NCBI GenBank assembly: GCA_009792885.1 | Contig: WMCF01000021.1 | Span: forward strand, 613,260 to 677,259 | Reading direction: 5' to 3' | DNA: 64,000 nucleotides | DNA from: Eremophila alpestris peregrina | Lineage: Eukaryota; Chordata; Aves; Passeriformes; Alaudidae | In this document: positions 49,001-62,504 of the stretch, one piece after another | Numbering within the stretch: the first letter of the stretch is position 1 | Layout of the letters: the number at the start of each line of letters is the position of its first letter | Notes under the pieces: model-generated | Told to the model about the DNA's origin: nothing | Databases searched by the model: none | What the model saw: the letters and a program-made list of their open reading frames with translations, nothing else | Translations under genes and position numbers: made by a program

Positions 49001-52000
49001 CCAAATCCCTCTAAAATTCCTGAACAAGTAATCCTACTAATTTGCAGGCTGCCTGCTCTCTCTAAGTTTGGTACCTTGCATCTGTGCTAACCAAAAATAA
49101 AGCTTTAAGTATTTGACTGGGTTGAGTTTAGGGTTTTCTGTGCTGTGCTGCTTTACTGAGGAGGGATGCACCATGTTTGTGGGAGTGCCTGCACATTTGT
49201 GTGGGTTAGGGCCCATTAGGAGTACATGCACCTGTAATTAGCAAACTTATTAAGATTATGTTCCCCCAGCCTGACAATTCCAAAGATACCCAGACACAGG
49301 CTGAATTTGAAAGAAACACTAAAAGGCTGATCTGATAACTGAATAGTCTGTCCACAAGCCCCTGCTTAAATCTCATCCCCTTCACCTAAAACCACTTAAA
49401 AATGCCTGGTCCTGTTTTAAATAAGTAAAATTAAAACCCTCACATTGTTTCTATGATAACAGCGTTTTGGTTACAGCTCCCAATTAAAAAATTAATTCCC
49501 CAGTCTGAAGGCGTCAGACTGGATTACATTCTTTGTTAAAGGAAAAAAAGAAAGAATCTTCTGCCTGGTGACCTTTATTTTGGCTGAAGGCTAATAGACA
49601 TCAAGCTCTAGAGAGAAAATTCTCCCAGGAAATGTGCATGCTGATATTCCTTTATTTACATTATTGTTTTCTAATTCAAATAAGAGTGCTGCTTTTGGGG
49701 GCTATGCACAGGATTTCCCTGCATGGCTTTGTAGCTGAAGCTCTTGCAGCCCCTGCCAGCAGCTGTGGCTTTGGTGGGTGTCAGGGTGCTTCTGCCAGTC
49801 CCTCATGGAACCCCTCTGAAGGGGCTGGGGCTGCTTCTCCTGCAGCTCCTTGCCCAGCACACTCTGCCTGAGCTCTGCCTGGAGAAAGCTGGGCTGTCCT
49901 GGATGCATGCTCCCAGGTGGGTGTTTGTGTGCTGTTCTGTACCACAGGTTTTCTCTCTGGGGTTTTATTCCCTGGGTTGCAGCCAGTCCTTTGTGCTGCT
50001 GGGTGAGTGCAGAGTAAAGGGCACAGCAAGGCTTAGATCTCCTGAGAGGACACCAATGGGAGACAGGGAAAGAACCTTCTCTGCAGAGCTGTGACAGAGA
50101 ATGAGGAGAAAGAGTTGCAGGAGATTGTTAGAAGCTGCTGGAAGGACAAAATGGGTGGGGGGTCTTGTCTGAGGGTCCCCTCCGTGGGATGTGTTTGGGT
50201 GTAGCCATTTCTGAGTTCACAGCCCTGCTCTGGTTCCCATTTTAACACGTGCAGGGAGATTCACACCAGTTTCCCTTACCTGCACTGCAGAGGAGTTTGA
50301 GTGGAATAGCAGATCACATTACTGGGATGTGCACAGGGAAATGCTCCTCCACATCAGTGTTGATTCCCACCCTTGAGGCAGAGGCTCTGCTCCCTTCTAA
50401 CCCTGCCACAGCCATTCCCTCCTCCATTGTGCCATACCCTGCTGGCTCATGAACTCTTGTCCATGTGCAGGTGAGCACTGTTCTCACCTAACAATGCCCC
50501 ATCCAGGCACAGCAAGCAAATGTTTTTCACTGAATTGTTGTTGTTTTTTAAAATTACACTTACATCTCTGGGGTAGGGAAGCCCTGGGTGAGAAAGATTT
50601 TCCTTTGTTCTGAAGCAAAACCAAGAGAACTGTTTTCTTTGGTGTTTTCCTGCCTTGCAGGCTATCGAGGCCTCACTCTTGAAGAAGAGGAGAGCACAAG
50701 GAGCCCTCTCTTCTGCACATAGAATGAAAAGTGAGATCATGCCTTCTGACTGGCAGCACCAGTGCTTTCCTGGCTGATGATGCAGGGACATTGAGTTTGC
50801 TTTATACAACTCAGTAGTTTCCCTGGAACAACAAACTTCCAGGAGTGGAAGATCTGCAATGAAATATACTTTGTCTAGAGGATGCATTATTGCTCTCTGC
50901 CCAACAACAGCCCCTCACGTGGAACTTGCCTGTAAGTATGCTGTTTTACATCCATTTACTTCAGGTTTTACTCCTGTGGAAGGAGAGAGGGGAAGATAAG
51001 AAGTCATGTTGAGTCTGGTATCTGCTACTATTTGTTATGAAGGTTCTGTCTCCTAGGACATTGTTTGCCCATCTTACCTGGCAATATTCCTCAGAAACTC
51101 AAAAAAACTACCACAACAGTAATGAATGGACATCAGGTGTTTTTCTGGGGTTTAAAAGTGTCTAAAAGAAATAAAATTTTTCAATCTTCAGAAGAGTTAA
51201 CAGGTGTTTATATCAGAGAGGTAATGAAATATTGCTTCAGGTAGGGAAATAGTGCTGTAGTGCACCAGTAAATCAGAATTCTCTTCTTGTTCTGAGCTGA
51301 CTGAACTTGCTTTCAGTAGTTCAGCATATCTTTGTTTATAAATCTAAATGCTATTGTGTTGTATTGTACTTTGCAGTGTAATAAATTGTAACATTCAACA
51401 TTAACTGGTCAGGCTTCAGTGATAACAAAAGTTCAGCAGGCTGGTGGCACTCTGATCAATATTGCCTTCTATTTATAGTATTGTTACAAATTGAAGTTTT
51501 ATTTAAATTAGACAATGCTGAGAAGCTTACAGTGGATCAATAAACTAAAATACAGTAACGGATTTTAATTCATGGCTGATGTGCTGCTAGTCTTTTGTCA
51601 CATGCATCCTTAATGTCCCCTAAACAAAATCACATTTACATATCCTGTTGTCTGGCAAAGCTGCAAAACTGTTTTAAAGAAGGAAGATTGTGCTGTGTAA
51701 TGAGCAGGAAAGATGTTGGATAGGAGGGGAAAAGGCCAGAGAGCTTCTTTTTGGCTGGGGATTTTTTATGTGCTCGTTTTGCTGTTTTTCTATTCAGTGA
51801 ATCAGTTTAACCTGAGCTGTATTTGGTGTGCACCACAAAGATGGTTCTTGTGCTTGGATTCTGCTATTCACACCAACATTTCTCCAATTACAGCAGAGCT
51901 GTTTTTCTGTTACTTCATCTCTGTTCTGAGATTAGATTGTAGTTAATATCATATGTCTTGTTCTTAGGGGCCACCACCAGCTTTTGGGGTTTGACTGGGG

Positions 52001-54178
52001 ATATGACAACCCAAAGACTACTGAACAACGTTTTTTGTACTTTTGTTTGAATTAAAAGATGAGGTTTTCTTGCAATTATTAGAATTTGATTTCTGTCAGC
52101 TCTATCTAATCATTAGGTGATAGTTCATATGTGAGCCACCAACAATATCTGAGCAATCAGCCCTGGGTGTGTGCATTGGCTGAAGACAAAGGAATTGATG
52201 TGTTCCTGCTGACACAAGAGGAATGGTCAAGAATATTAATTATATATTAATCATCATGGTCAGCTGGCACAGCCAACAAAGTCCCTCTAACACAATCCAA
52301 AATAAACTTGGAATAATGGTGTCAGCAAAATCACTATAGAGCTTTTACAGTGTCACTGATTTATCTGAAGAAGAGTTTTGAGATGGGTGATTTATAGGGA
52401 GATTTCCCATTATACACTGTTAAATTTTAAACAAAGTCCAAATTCTTAGAAAAAATCCCATTTTGTTCTTCCAATAGCAAGCATAGGTGCTTTAGAGTTG
52501 AGGAGATAATTCAGTCTGGCCTCCTAAATGTTGCAGATAAAAGAAAGAGATGGAAAAAATGCCATATATACCATATGTCTAAGAAGATTTGTAAGTGTAT
52601 TCCCCTGCCAAAAAAGATCCAGCCCTATGTTTTTCCAACATAGTAACTCTAACTGGCAAAGCCCAGGCTGTGTCCCTCCCCTGACCTTCACATGTCCTGC
52701 TGGTTTGCACACAGAAGTGGTGGTCCTGTGCACTTATTATGGGCACAGTAACAACCAATGCCCTTGGATCCCACTTTGGATCCCACTGCTGCTTTTCTTC
52801 CTTCCCACCAGGTGTGTCAGGCAAGACCAGAAGCAGACCAAAGATTTAAAAAAACCCTGCTCTTGAGAAGGCTGTGGCAGAAAGGCTTCCAAGAAAACTG
52901 AGATTAGTGGGAAATAAGAAAACAAAAGTTCTGGGTTAACTAAATAAAACACTTCTTCTCTACCTGAGATTAACTGTTCTATCTGTCACGTCTGGAGATA
53001 GACAAAGCATGGATGTTTATGGCAGATGTATGGGGGAGTGTGTGAGTCTTCCTTCTGATGTCTGGATGTGGGAGGCACAGCAGGAGTGTCACAGGGATGG
53101 GGATGCTTAGGGGGGTCATTATAGGGGATCTGAAAATCCTCTCACTTGTGGAAGGCTCTGAGCTCACAGGACACAGCACAACCAATGTTTTGTATTTCTC
53201 CCAGTCTGCTGATTCTTTTGTCCTCCGAGTTATCTTGTTCTCAGGGTCAGTAATCTTTGTGTACTGGCAGATACTTGTGTCTTCTGAAGTTTTGCTTTCC
53301 TTCTGGCCTTGTGTTTCCCGACAAGTCTCTAAGCCATTTAAAAAATATTTTTATTTTTCTCCCTTCTTTGCTGCCACCGGGTCATTCCCCCTTTTTCCAC
53401 CTACTGCTGTGGCTGCTGCCTTCTCAGTGTGTGAAGTACCATTCACATCAAATAAAGAAGGAAGTAGAGCAGGCTTTTAACTTCAGCTGTGGGCACAGCT
53501 GGGGGGAGCTGCTTTCTAGCAGCAGGAAACATTGTCTTCTTGTTCTGTAGGAATTTCTGAGGCTGGTTTTCCTACATCAAAATCTAAAAGAGAATACACT
53601 TCATCCAGAGATTATATTTATATATGTGTGTGTATATAGATTCACACAGACACAAATAATATATTTTCTTTAATCTTGACCTTCTCTCTTCTCAGATAGT
53701 CTTCCTCCTCCACTTTAGCAGTGATGGGAATCTCCCTGAGAGACCTAAACCTATGGAGTGTAAAAACTGGAGAGAGATTATCTTGTGCCTTTTTCTGGTT
53801 TTTGTCATCCTTCTCCTTTTTGGTTGGATGACAGCACTGTGATCTAGAGAGAGAGTGAGACAAGCAAACTGGCTGTACTCTGCCCCATTTGGCAGGGAAT
53901 ACTAAGATCCTCTGAAATTAAAGTCCATACTTTTAATGGCATTTTTGAGACCTCATCTTGCATATTAGAACTTAGCCAGGTATTAGGTAATTTAGATAAT
54001 AAATTCTCTTCAAAGTGACCCATCATCTTAGTATTTATTTTTTTCCAGAGGATGTAAGGCATAAAAGCAAGCTTTGTAGTTTTATATCTGTCAGCATGTC
54101 ACATAAATATCTCAGTAACTACTGATCTTATCACCATAAAACTTCCATTTATACAGTTAGACATGTCATGTTGGTCAG
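46087..54178. other. Long non-coding stretch, nothing firmly identified
   Basis: Eight kilobases without a recognisable gene. GC-richer patches lie at about 49,730-50,100 and 50,330-50,450. A 146-codon minus frame at 50,447-50,887 and a 140-codon plus frame at 53,058-53,480 have no domain or splice context. A 14-bp direct repeat (two TTGGATCCCACT copies) lies at about 52,764-52,788, and a TA/TG microsatellite at 53,613-53,638. Confidence 0.45.
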
Positions 54179-54220
54179 TTGCACAAAAAGTTAAGTACAT
54201 GCAATATTAAACTCCAACCC

Positions 54221-54430
54221 ATGCCAGCTCCATTAGCCCACATCTTGAAGTTCTCTCTGAACACTATTAGAGAAGTGGGGGAGGAGCAGGAGCAGCACAC
54301 GGCAGAACCAGACGAGGATGGACTCATGTTGGAAATTACTGAGATGATGAAAGAGTTTGCAGAGGGATGTTTGGAGTCTTTGCATTTCCCTGAAAATCAA
54401 AAGATCTGTTTTCTGTTTGATGAATGACTT
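54221..54430 (+). other. Acidic short open frame, unrecognised
   Basis: From the ATG at 54,221 the frame runs 69 codons to a stop at about 54,425-54,427. Its middle is acidic and looks helical (EEQEQHTAEPDEDG, then EITEMMKEFAEGC), more protein-like than other frames here. The start context is weak (C at -3), no polypyrimidine acceptor precedes it, and I recognise no family. It may be a decayed exon or retrocopy, or chance. Confidence 0.12.
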
Positions 54431-57400
54431 TAATAGTTTTTATGACCTCATATAATTTATTTGATTGTGTTGTTCATTTTTATTAGAAAGTTGGCCTAGC
54501 AGCGTTTCAAGTTGTATCACCTTTGTATGTCAGAATTGGACTCTGATCTAAACTTGTCATTTTAAAACTTATATTAAATTTTACCATTTTTATATAAGAG
54601 TTAAATTCAAAAAAATGCTGAAGTTACCTATTTTTTTAGGATTCAGACTGGTTCCTAACAGACTTGGCAGGAATGTGTCTCTAAAAAGCAGCGCAAGCCA
54701 TTTTTATTTTCTAGAGTAAAGTTTCTTGGGAGTAATAGTTTAGAAATCGTGCAATTTATTAATTTGATTTATGTTTTGAAAATTCCCATTAATACTTTAA
54801 TTATAGTGTTTACTAGTCTTAGGTTCTGCTGCATTTTGTGTTTTATGCCCCTTGGAAATATGTTTGTAGAAATATCTTACGTAGCAAGATTATGTGTGAG
54901 TCAAGGTTAGATGAAGTTAAAGGACAGTTTTATAAAAACATGCATGCTTAATTGTCTGCATTTTGTATCAAATTAGTTAATTTTAAGTCTGGAGATTATG
55001 GGAAAAAAATGACTGAAAATATGTAATTTGGTCCTCTGTGAGGCCTGGAAACTAAATTGGCTTCTTGTGCACACGAACTTCTACAGATACTTGCAGCAAA
55101 TTGCAGGTGGAGTAAGCATTAGGTGCCACACACTTATATCTGCCCAGGCCAAATTATTCAGCTTCTGGAAAATATTAAGAAAGTCACTAACTTTGCATCT
55201 CTGTGCTTGTTTTTACATTTGTGTGGATTTGCCAGGGTATCACATTATTTACTCTAAGAAATACAGAGAACATCTCTCATACTTTACAGAAATCCATGAG
55301 GCTGCATTTTTTGGCAGCACTGATAGCAGAAAATCTTTCAGTTGTTAATGATACAAAATCGACTTTGCTATGGTATTCCCTACAGAAAACAGTGCATTAA
55401 AAACAATGGTGGTTAAATTTGTATGTGTTCAAGCGTGTTACAATGTGAGGGGTGAGTCCAATGTTCTGAAACAGTGAGGCATTTGCAGTGCTGAAAACAT
55501 GCATGCTGTGTAAAAGCACGTAGCTTCCCTAATTTCACTAAAACCACTTATGTGTAGTCTCCAATTTTTCATTTATAAAGCTGTGTTTAATTTAAGGCTG
55601 GGTTGAGTGTGCTTGTCACTGAGTCCACTATTGGCAAGACTGGTCATTATAAAAATCTTACAACTAACCTTGATTTGCCAGGATCCCAAATGCAGAGGAA
55701 TCAAGGAGAGATTTGAATAGTGGCCTTTTTCCCTTCTCCTGAAGGAGACATTATCAACTCATTAGCTACAAGCCTGCACAGAGGCCCCAACTGTGACTCT
55801 TAAAGCAAGAAATACATTTCTTGTGGTTAAGATTGACTTTCAGCATGCCAGCTGTCCCTCTTTTGGAAGGATTGGCCTTATTTTTCAAGTAGAACATGTG
55901 CCATCTTGATTACCCAAACTCTTAATTCAATGCTGTTTTATGCTTTGTCTCCTCAAAATATCCCTTACACCCAGCTTTGATTGGTGGGTAGATGTACCAG
56001 TACTGATCAGCTTAATTACCAGTGTGAGGCAGAGCAATGCAGACATGAGGTAGCAGCACACCTTTCCCAGCATTCTGAGGTAATTAACCAAAAAATATTT
56101 CCCTGCCACCTGTCTAGCCTTGGAGAAAATCCAGTTTTCTTTCCGAGCTATGGGAAGGGGGGATCAGAGCAGAGTTTGGGTAGTAGGAGGGTTATCCATG
56201 TGGTTTTTGTTCTTTCCCAGAGTCATCTGCAATGGTGAAGTATGGAGGCTGAGGCTGCTACTCCCTGTCTTTCCCAGCTCCCAGTATTGTATCTGTAGAA
56301 AAAATATCTGAAGAATTAGGGTGAGCCATGTAGGGAACCATGAGCTGTGATCTTCCAGGGTTCATGAAGACTGGAATGCTGAATAGACCTTTGGATGCAT
56401 CAAGAACAAGCATCAATAAAGTTTGGATTTACTGTGGCCAGGTTAAAATTCCACATTTTTTTCTCAGTTGTTCAAAGCTCAACTCAATAACAATGAAAAG
56501 GCTAAATTTTTTGTGTGTTCAATGCTTAGAGGAAATATGCTGTAATTCTTACCATGCCTGGCTGAAAATATATATAGTCTAGTTACATTCATTATCTACA
56601 GCAAACTAAATATAAAATCTCTTACTCCTCAGTGCTTACACTGATACAGCATTCCAAACCAAAAGAAACAGTAGAAAACATTACAAAACCATAATGTGGA
56701 TAAAACAATGTTGCCTTTGATTTTTTTTTTTTATATTTTTCTCATATGCTGAAAAGGCATATCCCAAATTAAAAAGTGATGATGGCAATTCTGGAATAAC
56801 TTCTGAGTTCCGATGAATTGTAAAGCATTCAAGCTAATGGATGTAATCATCCATCCATGAAGAAGACTTTCTATGGTTAAAGCATCTCAGCTGATCTAAA
56901 ATATTTTTCTCAGACACTGACATACCTTATGCTTTCAAGTGGTCTTTAACTGGTTTTGATTCAATGAGGATTGTACAAAACAAATAACTTTGCCATTATA
57001 CTAAAGTCTCTTCCCATGTCATGTTTCCAGAAAACAACTCATGTTTAAGACAAGTTCAATCATCTGTAGTTACATTTTTTTAACTTTTGTTTTAATGCTG
57101 AAATAGTTATTGTGCCATGGCTCAGGAATAGCTAATGGAATTTCATTCAAGCCTCGTTTAAAAAGCAAAACCCATACTTTTTGGCAGGATACAAGTGGGA
57201 AGAGATTTAGTCCACAAGATATATTTTATCCTGGCATGTAGGAGAACAGTTGGTGGAAAATGGTTTCCCCTGTAGCCAGTTAGAAACTTTAACTATCTGC
57301 CAGTGATTGCTGTGAATGTGGTGCATGACATGTCATGAGAATTCACATAAATAAAAAGGGAAAAGCATCCAGTTCAGGACTGCCTCTATGGGAGAGTTGG

Positions 57401-58065
57401 GAAGAAATATATGATGAGAGGGAGAGAAGAGTTTTATAATCAAAACTTTTAGGGGTAGACCTCTGGAGCCGTGGCTGGGAGACTGAGACCTTGTGCAGTA
57501 GTTGTCTTTGGGTTACATTTATTGCTTTGCTCTGAACTGAGGACCATGAGGAAGGTTAAAAGGCAAGTTTATTGTTAGTGCTTACAGATTGTTCAGAATT
57601 GCATGAGTTGTACCTGTGACACTATGATAGGAACAGATCTTACAAAATCTGGAATTTAACATTGTTGAAAAAGATTTTAAAAGTGACAATATGAAAAAGT
57701 GACTATAAAATTTCTAAGGGATGTAAGTGTTGATGTTAACTGGAATTTAAGTGTCTACAGTTTACCACTTTATTGACTTCATCTGGTGAGATGTGAATTA
57801 GTGACTCTTATCCATGTTTCTTTAATTTTTTGGCCAGTTAAAATTTCTGATGAATTTTGGAAGTTCAACCAATTTTGATAAAAACACCTCACTTCCACTC
57901 ATGCTATTTAATTCCTACTTGATAAACTTGCTCTGCAGTACCTGTGCCTGTAGCTGAGGTCAGAAATAGAGCCAGAATTACGAAGCTGTATGCTGAGACC
58001 CCAGGCATTTGACTAGAAAGTGGAATTTTGGATCTTTTAAGTATCTCCCACTTATTCAGTGCACA
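54431..58065. other. AT-rich non-coding sequence
   Basis: About 3.6 kb with no recognisable gene or transposon. The 54,700-55,020 part, with several TTAATTA-type cores, is faintly reminiscent of constrained sequence, but not enough to call. Confidence 0.5.
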
Positions 58066-58755
58066 CTCCCTGGGCAGTGCTGGGAATCCCTGGACAGTGC
58101 TGGACATCCCTGGGCAGTGCTGGACATCCCTGGGCAGTGCTGAGCATCTCTGGGCAGTGCTGNNNNNNNNNNNNNNNNNNNNNNNNNNNNNNNNNNNNNN
58201 NNNNNNNNNNNNNNNNNNNNNNNNNNNNNNNNNNNNNNNNNNNNNNNNNNNNNNNNNNNNNNNNNNNNNNNNNNNNNNNNNNNNNNNNNNNNNNNNNNNN
58301 NNNNNNNNNNNNNNNNNNNNNNNNNNNNNNNNNNNNNNNNNNNNNNNNNNNNNNNNNNNNNNNNNNNNNNNNNNNNNNNNNNNNCTGGGCAGTGCTGAGC
58401 ATCTCTGGGCAGTGCTGGACATCCCTGGGCAGTGCTGGACAACCCTGGGCAATGCTGGACATCCCTGGGCAGTGCTGGACATCTCTGGGCAGTGCTGGAC
58501 ATCCCTGGGCAATGCTGGACATCCCTGGGCAATGCTGGACATCTCTGGGCAGTGCTGGGCATCCCTGAGCAATTCTGGACATCCCTGGGCAGTACTGCAC
58601 ATCCCTGGGCAATTCTGGACATCCCTGAGCAGTGCTGGACATCCCTGGGCAGTGCTGGACATAGCTGGGCAGTGCTGAGCATCCCTGGGCAGGGCTGGAC
58701 ATCCCTGGACATCCCTGGGCAGGGCTGGATGTCCCTGGGCAGTGCAGGGCTGGGG
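58066..58755. repeat. 20-bp minisatellite (VNTR), interrupted by an assembly gap
   Basis: The unit is TGGACATCCCTGGGCAGTGC, repeated about five times before the gap and about eighteen times after it. Variants include TGAGCATCTC, CAATGC and CAATTC. A half unit of 10 bp at 58,696-58,705 shifts the register. The unit has no stop in any frame on either strand, and three units (60 bp) return to the same frame. Every frame therefore stays open and shows a 20-residue periodicity, and the long open frames here are artefacts. The 3' end degrades into GGGCTGGGGATCCAGGGCC. Confidence 0.97.
58163..58384. other. Assembly gap of 222 N inside the minisatellite
   Basis: The 33 bases directly before the gap (58,130-58,162) are identical to the 33 directly after it (58,385-58,417), including the same variant unit. 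The unit register differs across the gap (starts 58,101 and 58,396 are 295 apart, not a multiple of 20), so the N count does not reflect whole units. Confidence 0.98.
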
Positions 58756-59082
58756 ATCCAGGGCCAGAGGGGCAGGAGGCTCCTGGTGCTGTCAGGCCCA
58801 GCAGGTCTCCAGGTTTCCCACATATCCCACAGCAAACCTCAGCTGCTTGGCAGCATGAGAGCAGCAGTGAGGGACATCAGGCTTCTCAGTCTTCCCCTGA
58901 AGTAGGAATGTCTGTGTTTCTCTGACCTATTGGTTTGTGTTGTTTTGTTTATTTCAGTAACAAGATTTGCTGCTAAATCTATTGCAGCTTTCTGCTCCAA
59001 AATAAGCAGCTCCTGGGGTTTTTTGGTGGGTACAGAGGCATTCATAGCTTCAGGGGGAGCAGCAGGACTAGCAGTTTGTGCC
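58756..59082. other. Non-coding sequence between minisatellite and CR1
   Basis: Moderate GC at first, then T-rich. No gene or repeat family is recognised. Confidence 0.5.
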
Positions 59083-59200
59083 TCACAGACTCACAGCAAG
59101 GCTGGAGTTGGGAAGGACCATAAAGATCATCCAGTTCCAGCCTCACCTTCTCCATGCTGCCTGTGCAGTGGGAGTAGAAGGTCCCTCACAAAGCTCACAC
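59083..59200 (-). mobile_element. CR1 LINE 3'-end fragment
   Basis: On the + strand: TCACAGACTCACAGCAAGGC, TGGAGTTGGGAAGGACCATA, AAGATCATCCAGTTCCAGCC. This is the complement of the avian CR1 3' end, whose terminal 8-bp repeats read as TCACAGAA on this strand and are followed by GGTTGGAAGGGACC and AAGATCAT-CAGTTCCA. The match fades after about 59,150. It is a 5'-truncated, diverged copy with no coding capacity. Confidence 0.88.
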
Positions 59201-62200
59201 CTCAGAGGGACTTTACTGGTTTGACATTCCTCCCATCACACAAACAAACACTTGAATTACTCTCATTTGAGGCTGTTGACTCCTGTGTGCCATGCCAGAA
59301 AAGTTGTTGAGAATTAACTTTGAAAAATCCTCAGAAACAAGAATGTGCTTTGTAATACTCTCAGTTCTTCAGTGATATTTGTTTAAATGCATTACTTGAA
59401 TTGCTATCCATTTTTAGTTAAAATGACTACTGAGCTCATTAATCATTATAAAAGCATTAATTAAGTAAATATCTGATTTGCTGATTTTTCATGTTCACTA
59501 CTTTACAAGCGTGTGGATGAGATGAAGAAAACAATATTCCTGTGTTGTCTAAATCCTTTTTGTTCTTCTGCTTATTTGTTTATCTGGCCCTTGTCTCGTG
59601 TCAAACTCTGAAATGTGTATTCCTGTGATATTGAAAAAATAAGCTCAGCAATTTTTAGTGAGCTTTTTGTCATGCCCCAAAAATGACTCTTCTGGTTACA
59701 TTTTCTGACCCAGATTCAAATTACAAGTGTGAACTCCTGGCTTAGATAAGGAATAGTCAGTTCGGGATTTTCTTTGCCATATGAGTTTTTTGTTCTGTTT
59801 CATAACTGTGCTGGAGAATTTACATCTGGGATTCCATGTCTTTGTTTCAGCGTCTGTATTAAAAAAAACACTTATATTTATTCAAGATCCTGATGCAAAT
59901 ACATTGAAGGGAAGTTAGATTTTTTCCCTGTGGGAATTCATACTTTAATTCTTTGACTGGTTCTTGAGAGAAAGAGAGACCTTAGTGTTATATAATGAAA
60001 TAATTCATGGTACAATTAATGTGATGTAGGAGAACAGCAACATGATATGCTGAATTTAAATAACTCAAACTGATCAAGAGGGACATCAGCATTAAATGCT
60101 CAATAGGATTGACATAACAAATACAAGATGGCCACTGCATTTAAGTTAAAATACTGTCATCTGCTGATACATTCCAGGCAAATTTGTTGATAGACTAAAC
60201 ATTTTGGTAGTCTTTCCATTGTTTCTTTGAGCCATCAGCTTTTAATTTTCTCTTTCTAGTTAATATACTTGTGTATAATTTAAACAGAAAACTGTTCTGT
60301 TTCATCATAAAAGATTTGTCTGTTACTTTTGGTGTGTAAATCAAATGGACAGCAAAACATTCTTGAACTTGTTTTTTGAGGCATTTGTTGACAACAACAG
60401 GAAAAGAGATCACAGAGACCGCCAATAAGTGTGGACATCAATTATTTTTTAATTGTATAGGAGTACAGTACACTAATTAAAACTAGTATATCTTGCAATG
60501 CCAAAGGCAAAATTAATTATTAATTTTTATTAATATTCAGAAGTAGCACAAGGAATACATTAAAAAAGATTTTGTGGCTGTGACTGAGATCTTGTTTTGC
60601 TTTATATTTTAGCAAAAATAGTATGTTAGCTAAATTTCAATAGTTAAATATGCATCCAAGAGATTATAGGCATTGAACAAGAATGTTCTCTTTAGACTAG
60701 TTGCCCAGTGACAGAATATAAAAGTAGGAAAAATTCTTTAAAAATTCTGGGGCTTTGGTTTAGCTTGTTTACTGACAAGTATAAATACACATTATCCTGC
60801 TGTTATTGTAGATACTATAATTATTGAGTTGTGTGTTTTAGTTATCATATCTTGTATTCAGTAGAATAATCATCTTTCCACTTCTTCTAGAGTCCAGCTC
60901 AGCAAATTAGATCTGTCCTGCCCTGACTTGACAAACCTGACGTGCTTTTGGACAGTTACTTCTCTTCTGTGAGCAAATGATTTGTTTATTTATTTTTCTC
61001 ACAGGTTAGGCTTCAGTCTGCTGTACATACTCATTGGGAAACTGCCAGCCTGGTTCAGATACCTATAACCCAACTGTTATAGACAAAATATCAATAGACT
61101 TTTTTTCAATGCACCTGCCCGGCAGGGTAAGTTACAGAATGCAAAATTTTAATTTCTGGAATTCACAAAAATTTTATAAAAAAACTTTTGAAGTGAGTTG
61201 TGCTTAGCTTTATTGAAGTGAGCATGGGAAAAATCGAAGAGAAAAAATGGTGACTGTTGTGAAACTTTGTAAAAGGACAGCTTGTGTCTGGTGTTGCTTT
61301 GAAAGTTATGTCCAACTGCAATGGGAGTGGTGTGTTAGAAATCCTATTGAAGTAGTTGCACACTCTTGTGAATTTTTTCTAGACTAATGAGATAAATTAT
61401 TTAGGATCATATAGGCAAAGTTTTAGTTGGTTGGTTTTTGTTTTGTTTTTTCTCTTACTGGACTTGGAAATATTTCCCTTTCTCTGATCCTTACATAGAA
61501 GCATGTTGAGCATATTCATCTCACCTGTTAGTGTTAATCATAACAATTCCTGTAGTTGTTCATGTACTTCATAGAAATATGGACATAGATGGTTGTATTT
61601 TAATAGTTCTTTAACAAAAATCTGAGGTAAATACCTCCCATATTCATATGCACTTTGGTGGTGCAGAGCTGCAATTTGGAATTTAGCTCTCAGTTCACTC
61701 GAGCACCTTGATCTCCTATTACAGCAATACATAAAACATGAGTTTGGCTTAGAAACTGTACAAGTTTGATTGTTTCAAATACCCAGAGCTTTCCTCTTAT
61801 TTTGTTATAACGAATCAAGGCACAAAACATTTTAGTTTAACAATATTCTATTTGTACGTTCCGTGCAAATCTAGGTGCTGTTCTTGTTCTCTTCTAAAAT
61901 CAGCTGGTTACCTCAGAAAAGTCAAATTGTTCCCTGCCCCTGGGCTGCAATTGTGTTAACTAAAGGAGTGGTGATGTTCAGCCTGTCCACTGCCAGGTCT
62001 GTATTGCTGTGGATTCCTCCCTCTTGGACAGTGCTCTGTCCAAGACCTAGAAAATGTTTCTAATTCCCACATATCTCTGTGCTGGTGAATGTGCATGCAT
62101 GTCAGAGCAGTGAAGGGGAGGAAGCCACTAATTCACTTTGCTGTCTTCCCAGAGGAATCAGCATATGTGGGAAGAGTGGGCTCTTGAAGGCAAACACTGT

Positions 62201-62489
62201 TCTCCATTCTACTTTGAAGTACTTGCTTTATCAGTTTGTCAGTAAAAATTGACAAAATACAACTCACTTCTAAAAAGATAAATAAAAACTTTTCAAAAAG
62301 TTTCCTATTGCTATTCTGGAAAAATAGCTCTGAGAGCTGCTCTTGGTAATTCTGCTCCCTGTCCTGAATGTATTGCTTTCTCAAGTGAGTGCTGTGGTTG
62401 TCCAGGAAAACCAGAGAACACCTTATGGAATAACATCAAAGGGAGGCACTTGACAAAGACAAGCAATTTAGATGCTCAGTTCTGGGAAT
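59201..62489. other. AT-rich non-coding sequence
   Basis: No gene, RNA or transposon is recognised. Stretches at 59,400-59,520 and 60,470-60,560 are dense in TTAATTA-type cores, but in DNA this AT-rich that is weak evidence of function. Confidence 0.5.
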
Positions 62490-62504
62490 GTATTGACTGA
62501 AGAT

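Noticed and set aside
50447..50887. 146-codon open frame, minus strand
   Set aside because: No domain, signal peptide or splice context. Composition is ordinary.
58066..58755. CRISPR-like array of short repeats
   Set aside because: Units are contiguous with no spacers, and the genome is a vertebrate's.
57904..58905. Open frames of about 160-260 codons on both strands with a 20-residue repeat
   Set aside because: They are produced by the stop-free 20-bp minisatellite and the N gap. All frames look alike and there is no gene structure.
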